From positions 1-64,000 of the forward strand of contig NZ_CAMPJO010000001.1 in the NCBI RefSeq assembly GCF_946886895.1: a stretch of DNA of 64,000 nt, read 5' to 3'. Of the stretch, positions 19,159-28,032 are shown in pieces. The first letter of the stretch is position 1, and each line of letters starts with the position of its first letter. Source of the stretch: an uncultured Marinobacter sp. GTDB lineage: Bacteria > Pseudomonadota > Gammaproteobacteria > Pseudomonadales > Oleiphilaceae. The position numbers and the translations under genes were made by a program. A model generated the notes under the pieces. That model saw only the letters and a program-made list of their open reading frames with translations. It did not search any database and was not told the DNA's origin.

Positions 19159-19647
19159 CTATAATAACTGGCGGGTGGCCTCATACTCACGCTCAATCTT
19201 GGCGTGGGAGTCATCCGCCAGAAACCTGGTGATCTTTTTGCCGAGAAGCGGTACATCGCATCGCACATTCAGCGTGACGAGATTGGTGCAGGTCTCGCCC
19301 TCTCCCAGCAGCTTCATCATCCCCTGGATCTTCGCCGGCACTCCCTCAATCCTGACCCGGAATTCGCAATGCCACTCGGTGTCGCTCTTGCGAAACCAGT
19401 GCTCTTCCTGGCGCACCTGATTCCACTCCCGGTGAAAGCTGGCAAGCATCCCCGGTACATTCCCCGACGCGGTCACTTCCCGCTCAACCACCAGTTTGCC
19501 TGAGGATTCATCTCGCACCAGCTCGGTCACCCGCACATTACGGGAGCCCACCCTGGCGTTCTTTTCCAGGATATGCCCTTCATCAAAAAAGGCACCCAGC
19601 ACACGTTCCAGATTCGCATCGTAGGGGTGTTCAAGTTCCACTTGCAT
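19159..19647 (-). CDS. DUF2505 family protein
   Basis: A 162-residue protein of the DUF2505 family, which has a START/polyketide cyclase-like lipid- or ligand-binding fold. It opens with VELEHPYDANLERVLGAFFD, has REVTASGNVPGMLASF in the middle and ends in a charged helix (EREYEATRQLL). No signal peptide is visible. It converges with the ABC ATPase gene (5 bases between stops). The role is unknown; the fold suggests binding of a small hydrophobic ligand. Confidence 0.75.
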   Translation of the reverse strand: MQVELEHPYDANLERVLGAFFDEGHILEKNARVGSRNVRVTELVRDESSGKLVVEREVTASGNVPGMLASFHREWNQVRQEEHWFRKSDTEWHCEFRVRIEGVPAKIQGMMKLLGEGETCTNLVTLNVRCDVPLLGKKITRFLADDSHAKIEREYEATRQLL

Positions 19648-19747
19648 CGATGTCTCCTTTTTCGTTGTCCGGGAATTCTGCGGCCCTCAACGCTCACCGG
19701 CATTGGCCCGCCGGTCAGCACCCGGTGGCACAGTGGCCAGCCGGCGC

Positions 19748-19777
19748 TGTTAACTGTAATATCCGCACAGGTTAACC
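19748..19777. promoter_or_regulatory. BirA-type biotin operator upstream of bioA
   Basis: TGTTAAC, 16-base spacer, GTTAACC. This matches the two-half-site pattern known for BirA operators in proteobacteria. It lies 40 bases before the bioA start, so biotin-loaded BirA would cover the promoter. Confidence 0.72.
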
Positions 19778-19817
19778 GCCGACAACCCAGAACCTGACCG
19801 TCTGACGGAGATTTATC

Positions 19818-21170
19818 ATGCGCAATGCCGACCTCGTCGCCCGTGGCCTCAAATCCGTGTGGCATCCCTGCACCCAGATGAAAGACCACGAAGGCACCGT
19901 GCCACTGGTCCCGATCAAGCGGGGCGAAGGCGTCTGGCTGGAAGATTTCGAAGGTAACCGTTTCATTGATGCCGTGAGCTCCTGGTGGGTCAACCTGTTC
20001 GGCCATGCCAATCCGAGAATCAACTCGGCGATCCAGGAACAGATCGGCCAGCTCGAGCATGTCATTCTGGCCGGGTTTACCCATGAGCCCGTGGTTAACC
20101 TGTCGGAGCGGCTCATCGAAGTGACCCCGAAAGGCCTCAACAAGTGCTTTTACGCCGACAATGGTTCATCGGCGATTGAAGCCGCCCTGAAGATGAGCTT
20201 TCACTACTGGAAGAATCACGGCAAGCCCGGCAAGAAAAACTTTGTGAACCTGAGCAACAGTTACCACGGCGAGACCCTGGGCGCCCTGGCCCTCGGCGAT
20301 GTTGCCCTGTACAAGGACACCTACCAGCCATTGCTCATGGAAGTGCTCACAGCCCCCTCGCCGGATGCCTTCAACAAAGAGCCGGGGGAAACCGACGACG
20401 CCTACGCCCTGCGCCAGTTCGAGGCCATGGACAAACTGCTGGCCGAGAAACACGATGAGATTTGCGCCGTGGTCGTGGAGCCCCTGATCCAGTGCGCCGG
20501 CGGCATGCGCATGCACCACCCGGTTTACCACACCAAACTCAGAGAAGCCTGCGACCGTTACGGCGTGCACCTGATCGCCGATGAGATTGCCGTCGGCTTC
20601 GGCCGAACCGGCACCCTGTTTGCCTGTGAGCAGGCTGGCATCACCCCCGATTTCATGTGTCTCTCCAAGGGCCTGACCGCCGGCTACCTGCCGCTGTCCG
20701 TGGTGCTGACGACCGACAACGTGTACAACGCCTTCTACGACGACTACGAAACCCTCAAAGCCTTCCTGCACAGCCACAGTTACACCGGCAACCCCATTGG
20801 TTGTGCAGTGGCCCTGGCCACCCTGGACATCTTCCGGGACGACAACGTGATCGAAAGCAACCGCCGGCTATCCACCTGCATGGCCGAATCCGTCGCCCAC
20901 CTGGCGGACCACCCCAACGTGGGCGATATTCGCCAACACGGCATGACCCTCGCCATTGAAATGGTGAAAGACAAAGCCTCCAAAACCCCCTTCGCCTGGC
21001 AGGAACGCCGGGGAATCCGGGTGTATCAGCATGCCCTGACCCGCCAGGCCTTGCTTCGCCCCCTGGGTAATGTGGTTTACTTCATGCCGCCTTACGTGAT
21101 CACTGAAGAACAGATCCGCCACCTCGCCCAGGTCGCAACGGAAGGCATTGAGATCGCGGTTCGGGACTGA
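19818..21170 (+). CDS. bioA: adenosylmethionine-8-amino-7-oxononanoate aminotransferase
   Basis: A 450-residue PLP enzyme that makes 7,8-diaminopelargonate in biotin synthesis, using SAM as the amino donor. Landmarks: WHPCTQMKDHE at the N-terminus (the SAM/substrate region), SWWVNLFGHANPRI, LIADEIAVGFGRTG, and CLSKGLTAGYLPLS with the PLP lysine. It stands apart from other bio genes here. A BirA-type operator lies just upstream. rsmE follows 32 bases after its stop, so the two may be co-transcribed. Confidence 0.93.
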   Translation: MRNADLVARGLKSVWHPCTQMKDHEGTVPLVPIKRGEGVWLEDFEGNRFIDAVSSWWVNLFGHANPRINSAIQEQIGQLEHVILAGFTHEPVVNLSERLIEVTPKGLNKCFYADNGSSAIEAALKMSFHYWKNHGKPGKKNFVNLSNSYHGETLGALALGDVALYKDTYQPLLMEVLTAPSPDAFNKEPGETDDAYALRQFEAMDKLLAEKHDEICAVVVEPLIQCAGGMRMHHPVYHTKLREACDRYGVHLIADEIAVGFGRTGTLFACEQAGITPDFMCLSKGLTAGYLPLSVVLTTDNVYNAFYDDYETLKAFLHSHSYTGNPIGCAVALATLDIFRDDNVIESNRRLSTCMAESVAHLADHPNVGDIRQHGMTLAIEMVKDKASKTPFAWQERRGIRVYQHALTRQALLRPLGNVVYFMPPYVITEEQIRHLAQVATEGIEIAVRD

Positions 21171-21202
21171 GAACCGCCCCGTAACACCCGAGAGAACCGC
21201 CC

Positions 21203-21937
21203 ATGCGCATACCCCGCATCTACACCGATTCCGCCCTCCGCGAGGGCGCCACCGCCGAGCTGGACGAAAACGCCGCCCTGCACGTTGGCCGGGTTTTGCG
21301 CATGCAACCTGGCCAGGAACTGCGGCTGTTCAATGGGGACGGCAACGACTATCCCGCCACCATCACCTCCGCCAACAAGAAAAACGTGGAAGTGCAGGTG
21401 GGCACGCCGGACGCCAACCCCACCGAATCGCCCCTGGACATCATCCTCGGCCAGGCCCTCTCCAAGGGTGACCGCATGGACTACGCCGTCCAGAAAGCCG
21501 TGGAAATGGGCGTCACCCGCATTGTTCCGCTCACCACCGAACGCTGCGACGTCAAACTCAAAGGCGACCGCGAAGACAAACGCCTGCGCCACTGGCAATC
21601 CGTCGCCATCAGCGCCGCCGAACAATGCGGCCGGGCCCGGGTACCTGACATACTGCCCGTCATGACCGTCACCGAGTGGCTCGAACACACCCGGGATTGC
21701 GAGGTACGCCTGGTCCTGCACCACCGCACCGAACAGTCCCTGGACGCCTTGACCAAACCCACCCGCGTTGCCCTCATGATCGGCCCGGAAGGCGGCCTCT
21801 CGGCCGACGAAATCTCACAAGCCGAAAGCGAGGGTTTCCTCCCGGTCGCCCTTGGCCCCAGGGTTCTGCGAACCGAAACCGCCCCGGTCGCGGCCATGGC
21901 GCTGTGCCAATACCTTTGGGGTGATACCGGCAACTGA
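21203..21937 (+). CDS. rsmE: 16S rRNA (uracil-1498-N3) methyltransferase
   Basis: A 244-residue SPOUT-class methyltransferase that modifies U1498 in the decoding centre of the small ribosomal subunit. The N-terminal PUA-like part (1-75) includes ALHVGRVLRMQPGQELRLFNG. The knotted SAM site shows LILGQALSKGDRMDYAVQKAVEMGV-type sequence (about 80-105), MIGPEGGLSADEI and LGPRVLRTETA. All RsmE hallmarks are present and the length is normal. Confidence 0.95.
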   Translation: MRIPRIYTDSALREGATAELDENAALHVGRVLRMQPGQELRLFNGDGNDYPATITSANKKNVEVQVGTPDANPTESPLDIILGQALSKGDRMDYAVQKAVEMGVTRIVPLTTERCDVKLKGDREDKRLRHWQSVAISAAEQCGRARVPDILPVMTVTEWLEHTRDCEVRLVLHHRTEQSLDALTKPTRVALMIGPEGGLSADEISQAESEGFLPVALGPRVLRTETAPVAAMALCQYLWGDTGN

Positions 21938-22078
21938 ACCTCAACGACCGTACCGCCGTCTCACGTCGGCACCCAAGTCATTGACATGAGAGCGGCCCGA
22001 CAACATCATCCCGTTCGGTTCAGACGCACCGAAACCCAGCGAACTCCCAAGTACGAAAAAATAAATGCGAGTAACAGG

Positions 22079-23308
22079 ATGACAAGCCTGCTAAGCACCC
22101 CAGAATTCTGGCAATACCTCAGCATCCCGGTGATTGCCGCCCTGATTGGCTGGAGCACCAACTGGCTCGCCATCAAAATGACCTTCTACCCGCTGGAGTT
22201 CATCGGCAAACCGCCACTGCTGGGCTGGCAAGGCATCATCCCCTCGAAAGCCCGGAAAATGGCCGCCATCAGCGTCGACGCCACCATCTCAAAAATCGGC
22301 ACCGTGCGGGAAATCTTCCAGCAGATCGACCCGAAAGTCCTGGCCACCCACATCGTTCACTCCGTTGAACCGCGGATTGAAGAGTACGTGGATGAAATGA
22401 TGCTCCGGGAATACCCCACCTTCTGGGAAAACCTCCCCGCCTCCGCCCGCAACATGGTGTACGACCGGGTGCGCAAATCCACCCCGCAACTGGTGGACAA
22501 CCTGGTGGAGGATGTCTCCGACAACATCGAAGACCTGCTGGACATCAAAGGCATGGTGATCGAACGCCTGGCCAGCGACAAACAGCTCCTGAACCGGATC
22601 TTCCTCGAGTGTGGCGAAGTGGAATTCCGCTTCATCGTCAACTCCGGCCTCTACTTCGGTTTCCTGTTCGGCCTGATCCAGATGGCCGTCTGGTATGTCT
22701 ACCAGAGCTGGTGGGTGCTGCCCTTCTTCGGACTCCTGGTGGGCTGGGCCACCAACTGGATCGCCCTGAACGTCATCTTCCGCCCCCTGCACGCCCACAA
22801 AGTCGGCCCGTTCCGCCTCCAGGGCTTGTTCCTCAAGCGCCAGCCTGCGGTGGCCGAATCCTTCTGCCACATCGTGACCCATGAAATCCTGACCGTCGGC
22901 AACATCATCAACGCCATTCTCGATGGGCCGAAAGGCGACCGGGCAAGGAACATGGTCCGCAAACACATCAAACCGCTGGTGGACGAAACCGCCGGCATGG
23001 GCAAGGCGCTCACCCAGGTGGCGTTCGGCCCCACCGGTTTCGCCACCCTGAAAAACCAGGTCGGTGAAAAGGCGATCACCATTTCCCAGACCTCCTTCAA
23101 CAACCCCGTGTTCGAAAAAGATCGGGCCCGGGCCGTGGAATCCATTATGGTGGAAAGGATGGTCGCCCTGTCCTCCGAGGAATTCCAGGACCTGCTGCGG
23201 CCCTGCTTTCAGGAAGACGAAATCAAACTGATCCTGGTCGGGGCATTTCTGGGCTTTGCGGCCGGGGTCTGCCAGTTGGTCTTCGTGTTTGGCCAGTCCG
23301 TTATGTAA
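22079..23308 (+). CDS. DUF445 family membrane protein
   Basis: A 409-residue protein of the DUF445 (YheB-like) family, unknown function. One membrane segment opens it (about 10-30: YLSIPVIAALIGWSTNWLAI), two more lie in the middle (about 185-235, around VLPFFGLLVGWATNWIALNVIF) and one ends it (LILVGAFLGFAAGVCQLVFVFG). The repeated GWxTNWxAxxxxFxPL motif, once in each half, is a family hallmark and suggests an internal duplication. The open frame extends back to 21986, but MTSLLSTPEF is the more natural start; neither ATG has a strong ribosome site. Confidence 0.75.
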   Translation: MTSLLSTPEFWQYLSIPVIAALIGWSTNWLAIKMTFYPLEFIGKPPLLGWQGIIPSKARKMAAISVDATISKIGTVREIFQQIDPKVLATHIVHSVEPRIEEYVDEMMLREYPTFWENLPASARNMVYDRVRKSTPQLVDNLVEDVSDNIEDLLDIKGMVIERLASDKQLLNRIFLECGEVEFRFIVNSGLYFGFLFGLIQMAVWYVYQSWWVLPFFGLLVGWATNWIALNVIFRPLHAHKVGPFRLQGLFLKRQPAVAESFCHIVTHEILTVGNIINAILDGPKGDRARNMVRKHIKPLVDETAGMGKALTQVAFGPTGFATLKNQVGEKAITISQTSFNNPVFEKDRARAVESIMVERMVALSSEEFQDLLRPCFQEDEIKLILVGAFLGFAAGVCQLVFVFGQSVM

Positions 23309-23417
23309 TTCGTTGCTTAAGACCACCAGATTCATCTGTGCAAGCTGGTAAACTGCCTCTATACTCCGGACATACGGGTGCGTAAATTTTCACGACTGTT
23401 TGACCCGGAGGCAACGG

Positions 23418-24470
23418 ATGCCAGGCTTTCTATCCTGGATTTCAGGTTTATTTTCGCCGGAGCGGCCGCCGCCTCCGGTGCCCGAGTCTCGATTGTTCAA
23501 CCCCGCAACAGACACCAGCGACGCGGCATTGCTGGACGCCGAATACGCCCTGGCACAGCAGCTCGAAGAGTATCTGTTTGTCTGGCTGCTGGACGCCAGC
23601 CTCGCCGATTTCAGAACACCCCTTGCCTTGTCTGATCACGACGTACTCGAGGCATTACACCAGCGCCTGAAAAACAGCCAGCTCGATGAGTTGCCGAGGC
23701 GGCCCATGAGCCTGCCCATGCTCATGCGGGCCCTGTCTGACGAGTCGGCGGATCGCCACAAGGTAACCGACATCATACTCGCCGATCCCGCCCTGACCGA
23801 TCAGTTGCTCCAGGTTGCGAACAGCCCCTATTTCCGCCCCGGCGACCACATTATCGAGTCGGTGGATCAGGCTGTTTTTGTGCTTGGCATGGCGGGGATT
23901 CGCAACGTTATTGCCGCGGCCGTGATGCGCCCGATGCTGGCAGCCAGAAACAGCCGGGAAGCGCTCTTTGCCCAACGCGCCTGGCGCTGGGGGCTCACCT
24001 GTGCCAGCGCGGCGGAGCTGGTGGCAAAAATGCACGACGAAGATACCAGTACGCACTTCATGTTGGGGTTATTGCCGGCGCTGGCCTACATCACCATTCA
24101 TCGGGAACTGCAGAGGATTTGCCGGAGCCGGCCCGGTACGCCGGAGCCGGGACCGGCCCTGCTTCGCCATGCCCTGGCACGCTTCCAGTGGTCCACCTGC
24201 CAACTGATCGCCAACGAGTGGAACCTGCCGCCCCAGTACCACGCCTACCTGATGTCGGCGGAGCGGCCGGCGCCGGGCCAGAAGCATACCCCGCTTGGGG
24301 ATGGCATGGTGATCGGTAGCCGTGAAGTCCTGCGCCATGCCCGTCAACGTAACCTCGCCAGCGAAGACCTGGTCCGGGTTGTACGGCTCACACCGGCGCA
24401 GATTGAGCGGGTGCGGCGGTCACTGCTGGCGATGCTACAGGAAGGCGCCCGCTCCGGCGCCCGTGCCTGA
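23418..24470 (+). CDS. HDOD domain signalling protein
   Basis: A 350-residue cytoplasmic protein with an HDOD domain (about 95-290), a degenerate HD fold linked to signalling networks in proteobacteria. The typical opening LPRRPMSLPMLMRALSDE, then VTDIILADPALTDQLLQVANSPYF and VDQAVFVLGMAGIRNVIAAA are visible, while HD metal residues are not conserved, as expected. The N-terminal 80 residues and C-terminal 60 are unassigned. GGAGG lies seven bases before the ATG, better than the TTG at 23400. Input and partners unknown. Confidence 0.82.
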   Translation: MPGFLSWISGLFSPERPPPPVPESRLFNPATDTSDAALLDAEYALAQQLEEYLFVWLLDASLADFRTPLALSDHDVLEALHQRLKNSQLDELPRRPMSLPMLMRALSDESADRHKVTDIILADPALTDQLLQVANSPYFRPGDHIIESVDQAVFVLGMAGIRNVIAAAVMRPMLAARNSREALFAQRAWRWGLTCASAAELVAKMHDEDTSTHFMLGLLPALAYITIHRELQRICRSRPGTPEPGPALLRHALARFQWSTCQLIANEWNLPPQYHAYLMSAERPAPGQKHTPLGDGMVIGSREVLRHARQRNLASEDLVRVVRLTPAQIERVRRSLLAMLQEGARSGARA

Positions 24471-24471
24471 A

Positions 24472-25788
24472 TCAGCCCTGAGTAAAGGCTTTTTCGTCCA
24501 GCAGCTCCGCGAAGGTCCTGGCCTCATCCTCACGGGGGCTGCTCAACAGGTGGGCGGGGAAGAACCCGGGCAGGCGGTCAACCACCCGATCCTCATCGTA
24601 GCGCACGGCCTGCAGCACATCGCCAACAGTGATCAGGCTCAGGGACCGGCCGGGAACCAACCGGTCTCCCTGCCGGCCAGCCAGCGTCAGTAAACCGGCC
24701 CGGATCAGTTTGTCACTGACCCCACGGGTAATTTCTCCCGGCACCTTCAACTGTTGCTCGAGGGCTTCCTGCTGGGGCGCCCTGCCCCCTTCGCTGAACG
24801 GCTTCGCCACCAGCCACATCAGTGTCAGACCCACCTTCTCCTGTAATTCCGGCGACATCCGAACCTGGCTGCGTTTGGCCACCGACCCCGGATTCTGAAG
24901 GTAAAAGGCCAGGCTGGCCCCCAGCAGCAGAATCATCCAGTTCAGGTAAATCCAGATCAGCAGGATGATGCCGATGGCAAAGCTGGAATAAATGGCGGCA
25001 TAGCGTGCGGACCCGGCGACAAAGGACGCAAACAGCATACCCGCGGCCTGCCAGGAAACCCCGGCCACCAGTCCGGCAATGAAGGCGTAGCGCAGTTTCA
25101 CCCGGGTGTTGGGAATGAAGATGTAGACAAAGGTAAAGGCCCCCACCACCAGCAGGAACGGCGTGAAGCGGCTGACCATAAGAATCAGCGAGCCCAGGGG
25201 CTCCACCGCCATCAGTGTCTGGACAATGGACGAGGAAAAAATGGTGGCACTGATACCGATCGCCGACACCATCAGCAGCGGCCCGACCATGATCACACTG
25301 AGGTAGTTGCTGAAACGCTGCGCCATGGAGCGCATGTCGGGCACCCGCCAGATCATATTGAACGAGCGCTCGATTTTCTGAACCAGGGAAATCACCGTGT
25401 AAACCAGCAGCGCCAGACCCACGGAACCGAGTACGCCGACTTTCATGTTGTCGACAAACCCCAGAATCTGCTCAGCCAGCTGAACACCCTGGGGGCCCAT
25501 GGGTTCGAAAAACTGGAACAGGAACGGCTCCATGCGCTGGTGCACCCCCAGCGCCTTGAGCACGGAAAAGCTCAGGGCCAGCAGGGGCACAATACTGAGC
25601 AAGGTGGTGTACACCAGGCTCATGGCATGCAGGGTCAACTGGCCGCTGATCACATCCCGCATCAGGGCATAGGCCGAGCGCCCTGTTTTGTATAACCAGG
25701 TCCAGGGCCACGACTGGGGCGGGTTCGGGTTTGCGAGAATCCAGGTTTCGGCCGCCTGGAGCCGTTCTTTGAATTGGAAAGAAGCCAC
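24472..25788 (-). CDS. YihY family inner membrane protein
   Basis: A 438-residue membrane protein of the YihY (BrkB-like, formerly mislabelled RNase BN) family. About six membrane segments fill residues 40-300, including LTLHAMSLVYTTLLSIVPLLALSF and the family stretch SVLLIWIYLNWMILLLGASLAF-like near 280 (ILLIWIYLNW). A soluble C-terminal region (about 310-438) resembles the extra winged-helix-like tail of long YihY proteins. Function unresolved; a transporter role has been proposed for the family. Its stop lies one base from the HDOD stop. Confidence 0.85.
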   Translation of the reverse strand: MASFQFKERLQAAETWILANPNPPQSWPWTWLYKTGRSAYALMRDVISGQLTLHAMSLVYTTLLSIVPLLALSFSVLKALGVHQRMEPFLFQFFEPMGPQGVQLAEQILGFVDNMKVGVLGSVGLALLVYTVISLVQKIERSFNMIWRVPDMRSMAQRFSNYLSVIMVGPLLMVSAIGISATIFSSSIVQTLMAVEPLGSLILMVSRFTPFLLVVGAFTFVYIFIPNTRVKLRYAFIAGLVAGVSWQAAGMLFASFVAGSARYAAIYSSFAIGIILLIWIYLNWMILLLGASLAFYLQNPGSVAKRSQVRMSPELQEKVGLTLMWLVAKPFSEGGRAPQQEALEQQLKVPGEITRGVSDKLIRAGLLTLAGRQGDRLVPGRSLSLITVGDVLQAVRYDEDRVVDRLPGFFPAHLLSSPREDEARTFAELLDEKAFTQG

Positions 25789-25948
25789 TCAACGTCCTGC
25801 TTTGCCGGTTTTCAGCGAATTATCAGTCGGATAACGTGTTTGCGCAAAGTATGGCGCATTACCGGGCGATTGCGAATCAGCCTTTTCGCATTCACAGCGC
25901 CTGGTGTTATGGCGGGGTCTTGCCGTGACCGAAAAGGCGGCCAAACAT

Positions 25949-26884
25949 TCAATGGATGGTGCGCAAATTATCCGCCGTAATGCCCACAATCCGCTGCCGC
26001 GCCTCCCGGCTGGCCCAGGCTGAATGCGGTGTCACAATCAGGTTGGGAATAACATCCGCCAGCAGCGGATTACCGTTGCGGGGCGGCTCTTCGGTGAGTA
26101 CGTCAAAGCCCGCACCGCCAATCGTCCCGGCGCGCAGGGCATCAGCCAGCGCCTGCTCATCCACCAGGCCACCCCGACTGGTGTTGATCAGCAGCGCATC
26201 CTTTTTCATCATCTTCAGTTCGCGGGCTCCGATCATGTTCCGGGTCTCGTCGGTCAGCAGGCAGTGAAGTGACAGCACATCCACCTTCGGCAACAGCTCA
26301 TCCAGGGGAACCCTGGGGTAACCGTCCATCTCTCCAGGATCCTGCCCCGGCCGCGCGCCAAGAATAACATTCATCCCAAATGCCCTTGAACGCTCAACAA
26401 CCCCCTGCCCGAGGTCGCCATAACCGACAACCCCCAACGTACGCCCTTCCAACTCCATGATCGGGTGGTCCATCAGGCAGAACATGTCACTCTCACCCCA
26501 GCGCCCGGCTCGTACGTCCCGGTCGTAATCCAGTATCCGCGTGGCCAGCGCCAGCATCAGCGCCATCGTGTGCTGAGCCACCGTGGAACGGCCATAGTTA
26601 GTCACGTTCATCACCTTGATGCCGTGGTCCTTCGCAGCGTCCTGATCAATGTTATTCAGCCCGGTTGCCACCACCGCTATCGTTTTCAGGTCCGGACTGG
26701 CTTCGAAGTGCTCCCGCGTCAGCACCACCTTGTTCACAAGAACTGTATCGAAGCCGCGAATACGCTCCCAAACCTGTTCCGGCGACGTGTGCGGATACTT
26801 CACCAGCTCACCGGTTACCGCCTCAATCGGCGAAAGGTCCACATCGTTACCCAGTGTGTCTGCATCCAGAAATACGGCGTTCAT
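25949..26884 (-). CDS. D-2-hydroxyacid dehydrogenase
   Basis: A 311-residue NAD(P)-dependent dehydrogenase of the D-isomer 2-hydroxyacid family, near glycerate/hydroxypyruvate reductases (HprA). The catalytic domain bounds the Rossmann domain, which has LGVVGYGDLGQGVVERSRAFG. Catalytic Arg (INTSRGGLVDEQAL), Glu (LTEEPP) and His (VTPHSAWAS) are in place. It reduces or oxidises a short 2-keto/2-hydroxy acid; which one cannot be read. Repeat copy C lies between it and divergent tpm. Confidence 0.87.
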   Translation of the reverse strand: MNAVFLDADTLGNDVDLSPIEAVTGELVKYPHTSPEQVWERIRGFDTVLVNKVVLTREHFEASPDLKTIAVVATGLNNIDQDAAKDHGIKVMNVTNYGRSTVAQHTMALMLALATRILDYDRDVRAGRWGESDMFCLMDHPIMELEGRTLGVVGYGDLGQGVVERSRAFGMNVILGARPGQDPGEMDGYPRVPLDELLPKVDVLSLHCLLTDETRNMIGARELKMMKKDALLINTSRGGLVDEQALADALRAGTIGGAGFDVLTEEPPRNGNPLLADVIPNLIVTPHSAWASREARQRIVGITADNLRTIH

Positions 26885-26951
26885 CTATCCATCCTTTCTA
26901 AGGTTTCAGTGATTCAGGCAATGAATTCATAAGCATAGCACCCAGGTCCGG

Positions 26952-27060
26952 GATAACGTCGGGGCACGCCTTCACAGACCGTGCATTGCCATGGATGGCA
27001 ATGCCGAGCCCCTAGGGATGGGTTCACGGCGTGTCTGTGAAGGCGTGCCCCGACGTTGTC
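26952..27060 (-). repeat. Y-shaped structured repeat, copy C (inverted)
   Basis: Outer stem: 26952-26979 pairs with 27033-27060, 28 pairs with one wobble. In minus-strand orientation the inner hairpins are an imperfect CCCA-TCCC-TAGGG (27009-27022) and CATTGCCA-TCCA-TGGCAATG (26984-27003). CCGTGAA precedes the first hairpin, as in copy A. It lies between divergent genes. Confidence 0.82.
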
Positions 27061-27136
27061 ATGCACCGGCACCCAAAAATACTCCCAGATTGAGTTAGAC
27101 TGAATCTATCCGCCAATCGTTAAAAGGGGAACCACC

Positions 27137-27790
27137 ATGGAACACGAATTCTGGCACGAACGCTGGGCCAGGAAGGAAATCGGCTTCCACGAAGGCTCTG
27201 TCAACCAGTACCTGCATGACCACTGGCCGGAGCTGGCCGGGCCCGGCAGCCCGGCGGTACTCGTCCCCCTGTGCGGCAAAGCCCACGACATGTGGTGGCT
27301 GCACGACCGGGGCCACCCGATCATCGGAGTGGAGCTGAGTGACATTGCCTGCAAAGACTTCTTCGAGGAGGCCGGCGAAAAAGCCAGCGTTCATCCGGGC
27401 GAGCCATTCACCACCTTCCGGCACGACAACCTGGAGCTCTGGTGCGGCGATTTCTTCCAGCTTGTTCCCCAGGACCTGAAGCATGTCCGCCTGGTATACG
27501 ACCGGGCCGCCCTGATCGCGCTGCCAGAACGCCTGCGCAAGACTTATGTGGAGCACCTGACGGCGGTGATTCCGGAGGGCACCCGGATCCTTCTGATCAC
27601 TCTGGACTACGACACCGAGATCAAGGGCCCTCCGTTCAATGTCAGTGATGACGAAGTCCGGGCGCTCTACGGCGAAGATTACAACATCGAACATATCCTG
27701 ACCAACACCCTGGCAAAGGATCACCCGTTCACCAAGCGCAAGGGCCTGTCCGGGGCTACCGAGAGCGTGTTTCGGCTAGTCCGGCGGTGA
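27137..27790 (+). CDS. tpm: thiopurine S-methyltransferase family enzyme
   Basis: A 217-residue SAM-dependent methyltransferase of the TPMT family; bacterial members methylate thiopurines and also selenium and tellurium compounds. It begins EFWHERWARKEIGFHEG, has the SAM motif VLVPLCGKAHDMWWLHDRGH and VYDRAALIALPERLR. Length is normal. It stands alone, divergent from the hydroxyacid dehydrogenase. Natural substrate unknown. Confidence 0.92.
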   Translation: MEHEFWHERWARKEIGFHEGSVNQYLHDHWPELAGPGSPAVLVPLCGKAHDMWWLHDRGHPIIGVELSDIACKDFFEEAGEKASVHPGEPFTTFRHDNLELWCGDFFQLVPQDLKHVRLVYDRAALIALPERLRKTYVEHLTAVIPEGTRILLITLDYDTEIKGPPFNVSDDEVRALYGEDYNIEHILTNTLAKDHPFTKRKGLSGATESVFRLVRR

Positions 27791-28032
27791 CACGCCGGTA
27801 ACACAATTTAATGAACCTTAACCACTTACTCACTGTCGAACTTTGCAACCGTGAACTAAGCTCAGAATAAGCAGGGCCACTCGCGGCGAGAATCGCGGGG
27901 CGACTTGCAAGTATCCATTCCTTCCACCTATAACCAGACAAACCGCCCGGTTCGGCGGTGCCGATGCAACGGGGTTATTGCATGAGTTAAAACTGTTTTT
28001 TTTACAGTTCAGAGAGCAAGCGAGGGCTATCT

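Noticed and set aside
27781..27798. CCGGCG/CGCCGG hairpin at the tpm stop codon
   Set aside because: Six pairs with no T-run and partly within coding sequence; common by chance at this GC content.
27838..27866. Sigma-E-like promoter upstream of prkA (GAACTT...TCAGA)
   Set aside because: The spacer is 18 bases and the -10 is off consensus; too weak to list as a feature.
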